A model generated the notes under the pieces. It was given only the letters and a program-made list of their open reading frames with translations, was not told the DNA's origin and did not search any database. The position numbers and the translations under genes were made by a program. This document shows, in pieces, positions 56,011 through 64,000 of a DNA stretch of 64,000 bases. The stretch is from Methylobacterium sp. J-048 (GTDB lineage: Bacteria > Pseudomonadota > Alphaproteobacteria > Rhizobiales > Beijerinckiaceae), in assembly GCF_022829515.1 (NCBI RefSeq), contig NZ_JAKSYL010000124.1, positions 1 through 64,000 on the forward strand, given 5' to 3'. Numbering within the stretch: position 1 is the stretch's first letter; every line of letters begins with the position of its first letter.

Positions 56011-57447
56011 ATGCCGAACTTGATTGAGTCCAGCCTGCGTGCCACCGCCGAGGGCCTGGTCGCGTTGGTGGCGGCCTGCAATCGGCTGTGCCTTCCGTGG
56101 ACGCAGCACCCCTTCGCGGTCGGCGTCCATGCGCCAATGCGCGAGGAGCTGACCCTGCGGGATCTGCGCGTGACCGGGACGATCCCGGCGGGGCTCGACG
56201 GCCGCTACCTCAAGATGGGCGCCAACCCCGCCGGCCCGACGACGCGCGGCCACGACTGGTTCCTGGGCGACGGCATGGTGCACGGTCTCTGCATCGAGGA
56301 CGGAAAGGCCTTGTGGTACCGCAACCGCTGGATCGGCTCGCGTGCGGCATCCGCAGCGCTCGGCCGGCCCGCTGCCCCGGGGCCGCGACGCGGCGACGAC
56401 ACCGTCAACACCAACGTCGTCGAGATCGGTAACCGCGCCTTCGCCGTAGTCGAAGCCGGCAGCTTTCCCGTCTTGTTGTCCGAGGACTTGGAGACGCAGC
56501 GATACGATCCGTTCGACGGCACCCTCGCCGGCTCATTCACTGGACACCCGCATCGCGACCCGGCGACCGGTGAGACACATGCCATCGCCTATGACGGCCG
56601 TATCTGGGACAGCGTTCGACACGTCGTCATCTCGCCCGCCGGTCGCGTTGTGCGTGACGTAGCGATTTCGGTCGCGCACGGCCCCTGCATCCACGATTGC
56701 GCCATCACGACGCGCTTCGTCGTCGTGCTGGACCTGCCCGTCACCTTCTCAATGCGGGCGGTGCTTGCAGGATACCGCTTCCCGTTCCGCTGGAACCCGG
56801 CCCACGGCGCCCGTGTCGGCCTGCTCCCGCGGCATGGTACTGCCGCCGACATCGTGTGGTGCGCGGTCGAGCCGTGCTTCGCCTTCCACGTCGCCAACGC
56901 CTACGACGACGCTGACGGGCGCGTGGTCCTCGACGTCGTGGCCTACGAGAGGGTGTTCGCCTCGGCCGGCGGCGGCCTCGACGCACCGGGCTGGCTGGAA
57001 CGCTGGACCGTCGACCCGGCGACGGGGCAAGTCGACCGTCGGGTGATCGATTACGCGGCACAGGAGTTCCCCCGGATCGACGAGCGCCGTTTCGGACAAC
57101 TTCACCGGTACGTCTACACGGGCTCCGTCCCCGCCGACGGCAACACGCAGCTTGTGGACGCGACGCAAATCTACAAGCACGACCTTGCAACGGGGGAGCG
57201 GCACGTGCACGAATTCGGCCCTGACAGTGTCCCGGGAGAGTTCGTCTTCGTACCGGCCTGGCCGGAGGCTGGCGAAGACGAGGGCTGGCTCGTCGGGCTT
57301 GTCGTCAACACCGTGAGCGACACGACTGATTTCATCATCCTTGACGCGCGCGCGTTCGAAGCGGCGCCCATCGCCGCCGTCCACCTCGGGCACCGGATCC
57401 CGCCGGGCTTTCACGGGAACTGGTTTCCAAAGCATACGGCCGGGTGA
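56011..57447 (+). CDS. carotenoid cleavage oxygenase (RPE65/CCO family)
   Basis: The 478-residue non-haem iron dioxygenase should cleave carotenoids, apocarotenoids or stilbene-like substrates. The four iron-binding His are seen at about residues 179 (TGHPHRD), 228 (PCIHDCAIT), 293 (FHVANAYDD) and 468 (PPGFHGNW). Other family segments are RYLKMGANPAGP, HDWFLGDGMVHG and NTNVVEI. The ATG at 56011 is preferred over the TTG at 55939, though the ribosome-binding site is weak. It sits beside insertion-sequence debris, suggesting acquisition. Confidence 0.88.
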   Translation: MPNLIESSLRATAEGLVALVAACNRLCLPWTQHPFAVGVHAPMREELTLRDLRVTGTIPAGLDGRYLKMGANPAGPTTRGHDWFLGDGMVHGLCIEDGKALWYRNRWIGSRAASAALGRPAAPGPRRGDDTVNTNVVEIGNRAFAVVEAGSFPVLLSEDLETQRYDPFDGTLAGSFTGHPHRDPATGETHAIAYDGRIWDSVRHVVISPAGRVVRDVAISVAHGPCIHDCAITTRFVVVLDLPVTFSMRAVLAGYRFPFRWNPAHGARVGLLPRHGTAADIVWCAVEPCFAFHVANAYDDADGRVVLDVVAYERVFASAGGGLDAPGWLERWTVDPATGQVDRRVIDYAAQEFPRIDERRFGQLHRYVYTGSVPADGNTQLVDATQIYKHDLATGERHVHEFGPDSVPGEFVFVPAWPEAGEDEGWLVGLVVNTVSDTTDFIILDARAFEAAPIAAVHLGHRIPPGFHGNWFPKHTAG

Positions 57448-57987
57448 CTGTCGCCGGATGCTTCGGCACCCAATACGCGTTAATCTGCTGTAGGACGTGC
57501 GGTAGTCGGCCCCCGCCGCGTTTCGATTCGTCGGGCTCCAGATGCCGGCAGCGCCCCGGCCTTGCAATCGCAGGATCGCAAGATCGACTGGGTAGGAGCC
57601 TCGTCGCATTACCGAACGACGTCAATCCTGCAACGACCGAAGTCTCGCGCGGCTGCTCCAGGGTGCTGGTCAACACATCAGGGCGAGTTGGGATGCGACA
57701 GACACTTTGAGCCCACAGACCTTGCCTTCCCCGCGCCCGGGATCCTGACCACTGCATCTGCGCTCACAAATCCGAGGCGTGCGGTAGAAAGGCGCATCGT
57801 CAATGCAGGTCGGCTTCACAGATAGATCGGACAAGCCTGAAATTCCGGCTCACTGACCCGAGAGTCTCAGGGCGAGTAACGCCTCACTACCGATCGATGT
57901 TCGCGAGAAACGATGGTTGTTGATTTGCATTATCGCAACAATGACTGATTTCAAGGCCCTTGAGGCAGCAGAATTAGGCGAGCTAAA
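57448..57987. other. long intergenic region
   Basis: About 540 bases between the carotenoid oxygenase and a small secreted protein. I see no gene, tRNA or repeat array. The last 100 bases are AT-richer and should hold the promoter of the next gene. Confidence 0.4.
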
Positions 57988-58302
57988 ATGAATGCGGTTG
58001 GAATTGGTCGTGGCACCTCGAAGGTGCCGGTTTGCTCCCTAATGATTTTGACTCTGGTATCATTTGCGACCCCAGTCCTAGCCTTGGATCCGCATGACAC
58101 TTTGCGTGACTGGAACGCAGCCTCAGATGCTGACCGAGGCCGCCTCCTGAAGCAGCTGGCGGAATCCACCGACGGAGCTGCTTCTCGCAAGGATGTGGTG
58201 TCCTGCTTGAATGACGCGGCCGGAATGGCTCCCCATGCCGATTTAAGCGTCGCGGACGTTTTCATGGCCTGCACGAAGCAAGCTACGGGGAAGTCAATCT
58301 AA
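57988..58302 (+). CDS. small exported hypothetical protein
   Basis: The 104-residue precursor has a signal peptide (VCSLMILTLVSFATPVLA, cleavage near residue 33). The mature part of about 70 residues starts LDPHDTLRDW and has two Cys (VVSCLND and FMACTK) that may pair. The pattern of a helical, two-cysteine periplasmic protein recalls small HdeA-like or Rap-type proteins, but I make no assignment. Confidence 0.65.
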   Translation: MNAVGIGRGTSKVPVCSLMILTLVSFATPVLALDPHDTLRDWNAASDADRGRLLKQLAESTDGAASRKDVVSCLNDAAGMAPHADLSVADVFMACTKQATGKSI

Positions 58303-58472
58303 ACCCTCGGCCAGACCTTCAACTTGATTCCGAATCACGGGAGTGCTCCTGTAGAGACGGCAAATTGCATCGGTGGAGCAAAGCAATATTAGCGGCGTTA
58401 CTGTTCGTCAAACAATACCATTGAGGTTCGGTAACAATGCTCTCGCAAGCGGTTATACTTTTGATGGCCCTC

Positions 58473-58688
58473 TTATTTGGCGGGATGGTTCTGTACTAGT
58501 TCGGGTTTGCCTCGTTCCTGTCCTCGCTCGGGACCGCCCCGAGCGACGTAGTCATTTAGGCGGCCCAGGTGCTCGAAGACGTGTTCGAACGCTGCGGTGA
58601 CAGCCTTCTCGCATGAACCGTTGCCCTTGCCTTGGGCGTCCTTGAGGGCGCCAAGCAGAGCGCGGTGCTTCTCGGTATCGGCAGACAT
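58473..58688 (-). CDS. small hypothetical protein
   Basis: The 71-residue protein starts at an ATG with GGGAGAAACGC immediately upstream, a strong signal that defines the start. It is helical and charged (SADTEKHRALLGALKDAQG, HVFEHLGRLNDYV). No family recognised. Confidence 0.6.
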   Translation of the reverse strand: MSADTEKHRALLGALKDAQGKGNGSCEKAVTAAFEHVFEHLGRLNDYVARGGPERGQERGKPELVQNHPAK

Positions 58689-59158
58689 GCGTTTCTCCCA
58701 GCCGGCGACTGGCCGACTCGGTGAGCCAAGCTCCGTCTTCGGTGCCAGTTCCTGAAGGGTGATGCCGGCTCCGACCTCAGGGCGCCGTTCACCACCGGTC
58801 ATGCGAAGAGCGGGGGTTGGCAAACGGCCAGCTGCTCTCCGGGATGGAGGACCTGACCGGATAACTCGTGTCGAAAACGTTCGACCCCGGCATCAAGCAT
58901 TTGATCGTCGCAACCTAACCGCCAGAGGAAAGACTGCTTCCCACCAACTGAGAGACAAACCACGCGGTGCTTTGCCACCGTAGCGCCGTAGACCTCACCG
59001 TTGACGTGACTCCCCCCCCTTAAAAGTAGCCCTCCCTGAGGTATGGCTTTGAGCCATGCCGAGGTTGACCCCAATTGTGATCAACGGCCTATGCGAGTTC
59101 TCGGGCTATCGGAGGGCCCCCCGGATCTAGGTTTGAGCGAAAGGTGAGCCTCCGGGTC
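58689..59158. other. intergenic region, possible gene remnant
   Basis: About 470 bases. A minus frame at 58799-59074 reads plausible protein (for example HRVVCLSVGG, FRHELSGQVLHPGEQ) but has no clear start signal. A run of nine C is present near 59010. I leave it as non-coding or decayed. Confidence 0.35.
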
Positions 59159-59620
59159 TCATTCTGCGGCTTGTTGCGGGTGCCGAACACTCCGTGCCCC
59201 CGGTACCCCAAGACCGATCGCCTTTGCAATCGCCGAGCGTTGCTCAGCGTAGCTGGGGGCCACAGTTGGGTAGTCGATGGGCAGGCGGTAGCGGGCACGG
59301 TACGTCTCAGGCGTAAGACCGTGGGCGGTGAGATGTCGCTTTAGGGTCCTGTACAAACGTCCGTCAATAAAGCTCATGATGTGGTCATGCTGGACCGATC
59401 TGCGGATCTGTGCAGGAGTCGGGACTTCAGTGGTTGCGATGGCTGAATGGAGTTCGTCTGATGGCTGCCCCAGGTTGCAGAGTGCCCAATGAATGGACTC
59501 GAACAAGCCTGGCAGATCAGCGGCTGCGATGTGATTGTTGGTCACATAGGCGGCCGTGATCTCAGCTGCTAGCTTAAGGCATGAGTGTGGCAGTAAATCT
59601 TGAGAAGACATTTTAGTCAT
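59159..59620 (-). CDS. MucR/Ros-family regulator lacking the zinc-finger cysteines
   Basis: The 153-residue protein has the MucR layout. An N-terminal helical oligomerisation region includes AAEITAAYVTNNHIAAADLPGLF. The C-terminal DNA-binding region has TLKRHLTAHGLTPETYRARY, then PIDYPTVAPSYAEQRS and AIAKAIGLG. Where Ros/MucR has a Cys before the DG pair (CLEDG or CLECG), this protein reads MSFIDG, so the Cys ligands are absent while both His remain. Related Mesorhizobium Ml proteins bind DNA without zinc. The ATG has GAGGAAAA upstream. Confidence 0.82.
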   Translation of the reverse strand: MTKMSSQDLLPHSCLKLAAEITAAYVTNNHIAAADLPGLFESIHWALCNLGQPSDELHSAIATTEVPTPAQIRRSVQHDHIMSFIDGRLYRTLKRHLTAHGLTPETYRARYRLPIDYPTVAPSYAEQRSAIAKAIGLGVPGARSVRHPQQAAE

Positions 59621-59721
59621 TGAAGTTTTCCTCACATTGCCCATACTATCGGCAAAAGCATAAGACTGATCCCACTTGCTGGGTCTTCGCAGAGCCAATA
59701 GATATTTGCATAAATAAGTGG

Positions 59722-59757
59722 CCTGCCGCTGGACTTTAGGAGTATTCCAGCGACAGG
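59722..59757 (-). terminator. hairpin downstream of luxI operon
   Basis: CCTGCCGCTGGA pairs with TCCAGCGACAGG (one mismatch, 12-base loop). It lies about 85 bases beyond the stop of the small gene following luxI, a possible end of that transcript. There is no strong T-run. Confidence 0.4.
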
Positions 59758-59841
59758 AAGCTGCTGTTGATAGTCAAAGCAGGCTGCGAATTGTCGTTAC
59801 TTGTAGGTTCTGTTACCTGAAGATATTTTTCAAAGCGATCG

Positions 59842-60021
59842 TCATTTTAGCTTGGAAAGGAGAAATCCAAGTTCGATCAGTACGACGTCAACAAGTTCGC
59901 GTAGCTTCGGGTCAATAAGTTCGTTGACGGTATGTCGAAGATCCAGGGCTTGCTCGGCGGCGCGCCTTATGAGCTCACCCCCGTCATCGACATGGCTGCC
60001 ATTGGCCAGCGCGTTGCTCAT
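59842..60021 (-). CDS. small protein directly downstream of luxI
   Basis: The 59-residue protein starts MSNALANGSH, 16 bases after the luxI stop, with AAGAAGG upstream of the ATG. It is helical, with RRAAEQALDLRHTVNELID and a C-terminal LRELVDVVLIELGFLL. Position recalls small genes co-transcribed with AHL synthases such as cinS in Rhizobium, though no sequence link to CinS is claimed. Its C-terminus resembles that of the PAS protein at 44623. Confidence 0.6.
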   Translation of the reverse strand: MSNALANGSHVDDGGELIRRAAEQALDLRHTVNELIDPKLRELVDVVLIELGFLLSKLK

Positions 60022-60037
60022 GACATGGTGGCCTTCT

Positions 60038-60670
60038 TCAGCTTGCCAGCCGGGCAGCGACCCGGCTCTCTGGCGCCAAGACCGAGTCCGTGCTTCCGCG
60101 CATCTTCTGGAGCTGTCGGAGGCTGCGGCCGTCGAAGCCGGCATTGACCGCGACGATCTCGACGTCATCGATCATCTGCGGAAGCCCAAGTGGCAGGGCA
60201 TGGATATGCAACTGAAGCAGCCGTAGAAGCCAACTCGTCGGCATTTCGGAGACGAAGCCTTTCAGGCCTCGCGGCAACCCCCACTCGACGATGCCTGTGA
60301 GAATGGCCAGGGCTGTTGGATTAAGCCGACGGCCCGAGGTGCGAGCGGAACCGGCGACGCCGATCCGACTCCATTCGACGATATGCGGCGAGGAGGGTGG
60401 CACGCCTTCGCAAAGCTGAGGCAAATGCGTGGAGAGAACGTAGGGGCGTGCAGTTGGAAGAAGCCTGGAGTATCCCACAACCTCATCTTCGTCGACTGCG
60501 AGAAGATGGACGGCGTGCTCGTCGTCAAACTCGTCGATCTCACGCTTGTCATCGCGCGCGATTGCTGCCCAGCCCATCTCCTCCACGAAAATCCTATGCC
60601 GCAGGCGCCACGCTTGCTCCATTAGGTCTCGGTTATGATCGATATTCGCGGCAGTGATGACTTGAATCAT
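60038..60670 (-). CDS. LuxI-type acyl-homoserine lactone synthase
   Basis: The 210-residue enzyme makes N-acyl-homoserine lactone from SAM and an acyl donor. Invariant residues are visible: Arg24 and Phe28 in WRLRHRIF, Trp34 in EMGW, Asp46 and Asp49 in EIDEFDDEHAVHL, Arg69 in VGYSRLL, and Glu99 and Arg102 in IVEWSRIGV. The start has a near-ideal GGAGGTGTTTC. It is divergent from luxR across a gap holding a 24-bp inverted repeat. Confidence 0.95.
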   Translation of the reverse strand: MIQVITAANIDHNRDLMEQAWRLRHRIFVEEMGWAAIARDDKREIDEFDDEHAVHLLAVDEDEVVGYSRLLPTARPYVLSTHLPQLCEGVPPSSPHIVEWSRIGVAGSARTSGRRLNPTALAILTGIVEWGLPRGLKGFVSEMPTSWLLRLLQLHIHALPLGLPQMIDDVEIVAVNAGFDGRSLRQLQKMRGSTDSVLAPESRVAARLAS

Positions 60671-60712
60671 GAAACACCTCCGTGCTTGGTGTGCCCGCCC
60701 GACGAGGCGCGC

Positions 60713-60736
60713 GACACCACGCGAACGCGTGGTGTC
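60713..60736. promoter_or_regulatory. 24-bp perfect inverted repeat, candidate lux box
   Basis: Arms GACACCACGCG and CGCGTGGTGTC are separated by AA. It lies 43 bases upstream of the luxI start and 106 bases before luxR. Length, symmetry and place fit a LuxR-family operator, although the sequence is more GC-rich and longer than the classic lux box; a hairpin role is possible. Confidence 0.65.
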
Positions 60737-60842
60737 CGCCCGTTTGTTGCGCGGTGTGGGCTATTTCCGGAGATGAGGTCTCGGTGCTATCGTCAGTTGA
60801 AACGCGGCTCGAAGCTTTCGAGAGCAGACGATTGGGGCTGTC

Positions 60843-61574
60843 GTGAGCCGAAAATCACTCGATCACACGCTCAAGTTGCTCAAAGAGCTTGACCGAGCTG
60901 TCAGCGTTCCCGAGGTGGTTTCAACGGTACACCGCCAACTCGCGGGTTTTGGGATCGACGCGATCATCGCCGGGCTTCTCCCTACATCTTCCGCCCTGAC
61001 CGGCTTCAACCGGCAGTTCCTGGTGATGGAAAGCGTTCCCGACGAGTGGCGGCAACGGTACCTGCATCGGCGCTACGCCGCACACGATCCGATCGTCGTT
61101 CAAACCCTGCACAGGCAGACGGGATTTGGCTGGCGCGACCCCGCACTTCCGTCGCCGACGTCGGAGACCGCTGTTCAAATCATGAACGAGGCGGCCGAGT
61201 TCGGCCTTCGCGACGGCTACACGGTCCCCCTGACGACCGTCGAGGGTGAGATCGGCGGGATGAGCTTTGCGGGCCGCCGGCTCGAGATAGCCCCTGAGCA
61301 TCGCGGAATGCTGACGCTTGTCGCGAGCTACGCCTTCGGTCACGGCCTCCTTGTGCGCGGCCAGCCAATCGAACAATCCGCCGGCCTTTCACCGCGCGAG
61401 CGTGAGACCCTTCAGTGGACCGCTGAGGGAAAAACCGACTGGGAAATCGGCGAGATCATGGGCATCTCGGAACACGGGGTCGACTCACACCTGCGCGGGG
61501 TGCGCACGAAACTTCGAACACGCAATCGGGCTCAGTCTGTCGCCGAGGGTTTCCGGCTCGGTTTGATCGTCTAG
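60843..61574 (+). CDS. LuxR-family quorum-sensing regulator
   Basis: The 243-residue regulator has an N-terminal autoinducer-binding domain (about residues 20-165, with EWRQRYLHRRYAAHDPIV and FGLRDGYTVPL) and a C-terminal LuxR helix-turn-helix (LSPRERETLQWTAEGKT, then EIMGISEHGVDSHLRGV). The start is a GTG at 60843 with only a weak GGGG upstream. It faces away from luxI and probably senses the lactone made by it. Confidence 0.94.
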   Translation: MSRKSLDHTLKLLKELDRAVSVPEVVSTVHRQLAGFGIDAIIAGLLPTSSALTGFNRQFLVMESVPDEWRQRYLHRRYAAHDPIVVQTLHRQTGFGWRDPALPSPTSETAVQIMNEAAEFGLRDGYTVPLTTVEGEIGGMSFAGRRLEIAPEHRGMLTLVASYAFGHGLLVRGQPIEQSAGLSPRERETLQWTAEGKTDWEIGEIMGISEHGVDSHLRGVRTKLRTRNRAQSVAEGFRLGLIV

Positions 61575-61618
61575 GTACGGGGCATCCCGCATCGGCCGAC
61601 AGAGAATTCGAGTAGCCC

Positions 61619-61849
61619 TTGGAGCACGACGAGCGAGACGATCATCTTCTGCGATTGATTGCGGCAGCCCTCAGCGTACCTGTGCAAACGTTTGCGACTG
61701 AAGTTGCTGTGGAACTGGACAAGGCCGGTGATCTGCACGGCACATACCTGCTCGCCAGGTTGATCCGGGCTTTCCACGCACTTCCGAACGACGATGAGCG
61801 GCTCGAGGCGCTCCGCATAATCGAAGAACGAACAAACCGGACTTCTTGA
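61619..61849 (+). CDS. small hypothetical protein after luxR
   Basis: A 76-residue frame opens with a TTG 44 bases past the luxR stop. It is acidic and helical (HLLRLIAAALSVPVQTF, FHALPNDDERLEALRIIEER). The last segment resembles the C-terminal tail of alphaproteobacterial XRE-type regulators. No good ribosome-binding site is visible, so the exact start is uncertain. Confidence 0.45.
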   Translation: MEHDERDDHLLRLIAAALSVPVQTFATEVAVELDKAGDLHGTYLLARLIRAFHALPNDDERLEALRIIEERTNRTS

Positions 61850-62120
61850 CGCAGGCCGTACATCACACGCCGATAAAAGATGGTTCCGGGCGCCAACGTC
61901 TGAGCCGCCACGAACGACAGCATCTGACCGGAAGCCGTCCGGCAGGTTCAGCGCGTTCGAAACGGCAAAGCAGACAACCGCGGGCACCTGCCATTACGTG
62001 GCCGCCGGCAGCCAGTGGAAGCGCCGTGCGGTCCGGCGTCACGACAGCCTGTCCCAATCGCGATAGCGGGTAGATTTGCACCGCGCGGGAGCCTGGAACA
62101 TCGGCCGCGGGGGGCGATCG

Positions 62121-63392
62121 TCAATTCGCTGAGGCGGTGCGCGGCGCAGCCTCTTCTCCAGTGACGCGGACGACGTCTCCACTGGCCAGGAACTCCTGAG
62201 GGTTGTCGATGAGACGATCGGCAATGCCCACGCCGGCGCGCACCTCGACCTCGTTGCCGAGGTTCCGCCCGAGCGTCACAGGCTTGAGCGCGACCCGGTG
62301 GTCGTCGCCCACCTGCGCCACCTGGGTGCCGTTGCGGTCGAAAACCAGCGCGGTGGCGGCCACGCGCAGCGTCCCCGGGTCTGAAGGCACGTGGAACCGC
62401 ACCTCCACGAACGCCCCCGGCCAGAGTTTGCCTTCCGGGTTGTCAGCCTGGAGCTCCACGAGACCCTTGCGGGAGTCTTCCGCGATAGCGTTCGCGGTCG
62501 AGGTCACCTCTGCGTCGAACGATGCCTCCTGCCCCGGCACGTGTAAGGAGGCCTTCAGCCCCGGCCTCATCACGGCGAGGAAAGCCTGCGGCACGTTCAC
62601 GTAGGCACGCACCCGGTGGAGGTCCGAGACCCGATAGAGCGGCCGACCCGAGGTTCCCCCCGCGGTGAGCAGGTCGCCGATATCGACGTTGCGCGCGGTT
62701 ACGACGCCGTCGAAGGGTGCTCGGACCTCCTTGAACCGTGTCAGTTCCTCCAGACGCCCGACATTTGCCTGCTGGGCGACGATGTTCGCCTTGGCCACCG
62801 ATAAGGCCGCCGTACGCGAGGCCGCGGTGAAGCGGTCGGTGTCGCCGCGCTCCTCGCTCGACCAGCCCTGCGTTACCAGGCGGGCGGTGCGTTTGTTGGT
62901 GGCCGCGCTGAGATCGGCGTTCGCTTGAGCTTGGTCGACCGCCGCCTGGAGCTGAACGAGGGTCGCTCGCGCCTCGGCGAGTTGCTGGTCGAGGTCGGGC
63001 GCCGAGATCTCGGCCAGGACCTCGTCCTTGCGCACGCGGGCGCCAATGTCCCGGTGCCAGGCCGTGACGTAGCCGCTAGCGCGGGCATACAACGTACCGG
63101 TGTAGAAGGCGCTCAGCGAGCCGGGCAGGGTCAGGTCTTCGTCCATGGGCCCGCGCCGCGCGTGCACTACACGGACGGTGGGCACTGCTTGCTGTTCGGT
63201 CCAGCTCTCGACCTCCTGCATCCCCTTCGCCCGGTCGTTGATGCCGACCCAGGCGAGCGCCGCGGCGCCGATTGCCACGCCCGCCAGCAGCAGGCCGACC
63301 CGGCGCCCCGATGTGGGGCGAGGCGACGCGACAGCTGGCTCGGCGCCCGCCTGCGCGGTGTCCTCGGATTTGACGTGTTGGGTGGGGTGCAT
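62121..63392 (-). CDS. RND efflux periplasmic adaptor (HlyD/AcrA family)
   Basis: The 423-residue membrane-fusion protein has an N-terminal membrane anchor (GLLLAGVAIGAAALAWVG, about residues 31-48). Lipoyl halves (LYARASGYVTAWHRDIGARV and VRAPFDGVVTARNVDIGD) flank a coiled-coil hairpin, and a beta-barrel with VNVPQAFLAVMRPGL follows. The ATG at 63392 is 14 bases past the stop of the RND pump gene, so pump and adaptor are one operon. The pump-before-adaptor order is less usual. Confidence 0.92.
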   Translation of the reverse strand: MHPTQHVKSEDTAQAGAEPAVASPRPTSGRRVGLLLAGVAIGAAALAWVGINDRAKGMQEVESWTEQQAVPTVRVVHARRGPMDEDLTLPGSLSAFYTGTLYARASGYVTAWHRDIGARVRKDEVLAEISAPDLDQQLAEARATLVQLQAAVDQAQANADLSAATNKRTARLVTQGWSSEERGDTDRFTAASRTAALSVAKANIVAQQANVGRLEELTRFKEVRAPFDGVVTARNVDIGDLLTAGGTSGRPLYRVSDLHRVRAYVNVPQAFLAVMRPGLKASLHVPGQEASFDAEVTSTANAIAEDSRKGLVELQADNPEGKLWPGAFVEVRFHVPSDPGTLRVAATALVFDRNGTQVAQVGDDHRVALKPVTLGRNLGNEVEVRAGVGIADRLIDNPQEFLASGDVVRVTGEEAAPRTASAN

Positions 63393-63405
63393 GCGGGATC
63401 TGGGG

Positions 63406-64000
63406 TTAGGCTGATGGGGATGAGAGGGCTTGGGGGGAAGCGTCTTCGCGCCGGGCCCCGGCGCGGCGGGGCCGCCCATGCACGATGCCGAAGACCACCG
63501 GCACGAAGAACAACGTCGCAAGCGTGGCGAACAGCAGTCCGCCGATCACGGCGCGGCCGAGCGGCGCGTTCTGACCCGGCTCGATCGCCATCGGCGCCAT
63601 GCCGATCATCATCGCCAGCGCGGTCATCATCACAGGCCGCAGACGCGTCGCCCCGGCCGCCAGGGCAGCCTCGATCGCCGTGCGTCCCGCGTCGAGCTGC
63701 TCACGGGCGAAGCTGATAACCAGAATTGAGTTGGCGGTCGCCACACCCATGCACATGATCGCCCCTGTCAGCGCCGGCACCGAGACGTGGGTGTGCGTGG
63801 CGAACAGCATCCACACGATGCCGGCGAGCGCCGCCGGCAGCGCCGTCACGATCACGAACGGGTCGACCCAGGACTGAAAGTTGACGACGATGAGCAGGTA
63901 GATGAGCACGATCGCGAAGGCGAGGCCCACGAGCAGTTGCTGGTAGGCTTGCGCCATGGTCACCGCCTGCCCGCGCACTGTGACGGTCGCCCCCTTCGGC
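63406..64000 (-). CDS. RND efflux inner-membrane transporter, C-terminal part (cut by window edge)
   Basis: About 197 C-terminal codons of an AcrB/HAE-type pump are present; the reading frame continues past base 64000. Visible elements are GLAFAIVLIYLLIVVNFQSW, DPFVIVTALPAALAG and GVATANSILVISFAREQLDAG. RPVMMTALAMMIGMAPMA and LFFVPVVFGI complete the terminal membrane helices. VATANSILVISFA is typical of heavy-metal or multidrug RND pumps of this subgroup; substrate unknown. Confidence 0.92.
   Translation of the reverse strand, partial: PKGATVTVRGQAVTMAQAYQQLLVGLAFAIVLIYLLIVVNFQSWVDPFVIVTALPAALAGIVWMLFATHTHVSVPALTGAIMCMGVATANSILVISFAREQLDAGRTAIEAALAAGATRLRPVMMTALAMMIGMAPMAIEPGQNAPLGRAVIGGLLFATLATLFFVPVVFGIVHGRPRRAGARREDASPQALSSPSA

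Noticed and set aside
58799..59074. 91-codon minus-strand frame with plausible protein text
   Set aside because: No clear start signal and no family match; it may be a remnant, so it is only mentioned under the intergenic entry.

Overview
The window is high-GC alphaproteobacterial DNA and most resembles a Methylobacterium-type member of the Rhizobiales/Hyphomicrobiales. This is inferred from gene content: an ExoR homologue, a GapR/DUF2312 protein, a Porin_2-type porin, a DUF1236 protein, a MucR-like regulator, two large chemoreceptors, and the linkages rph-hrcA and rsmI-yraN-lpoA. No rRNA, tRNA or CRISPR array was found.

About 0.2-46.9 kb is ordinary chromosome, densely packed with compact operons. 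It holds cell-wall enzymes (two YkuD L,D-transpeptidases, an extensin-like protein, an LpoA-like lipoprotein) and central metabolism (glpX, hom, ilvD, purC). It also holds DNA and nucleotide maintenance genes (xthA, rdgB, rph), tandem GSTs, ethanolamine ammonia-lyase (eutBC), and a lactate-utilisation cassette lutABC beside a PoxB-type pyruvate oxidase. Further on come hemW, hrcA, two paralogous methyl-accepting chemotaxis proteins, an MHS-family transporter, gapR, a Crp/Fnr regulator and a PAS protein. Many neighbours overlap by 4 bp (ATGA, GTGA or TTGA), indicating translational coupling.

From about 46.9 kb to the end the window becomes accessory. The most notable gene (48349-50001, minus) encodes a 550-residue Cas12m-like (type V-M, formerly V-U1) RNA-guided DNA-binding effector. 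It has a RuvC-like C-terminal half and a four-cysteine zinc ribbon, but Asn replaces the RuvC-II acidic residue. No CRISPR array, cas1 or cas2 is nearby. It converges on a two-gene unit of unknown function and is divergent from a porin gene. A HxlR regulator/SDR pair follows, then debris: the tail of a ParB-like gene, an intact IS5-family element and a decayed IS3-family transposase. Next come a carotenoid cleavage oxygenase, several small genes, a MucR-like regulator lacking its zinc-finger cysteines, and a luxI/luxR quorum-sensing locus. In that locus a small gene lies directly downstream of luxI and a 24-bp perfect inverted repeat sits between the divergent genes. The window ends in an RND efflux operon cut by its edge.

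Family assignments come from motif recognition by eye. No database search, alignment program or composition calculation was run.
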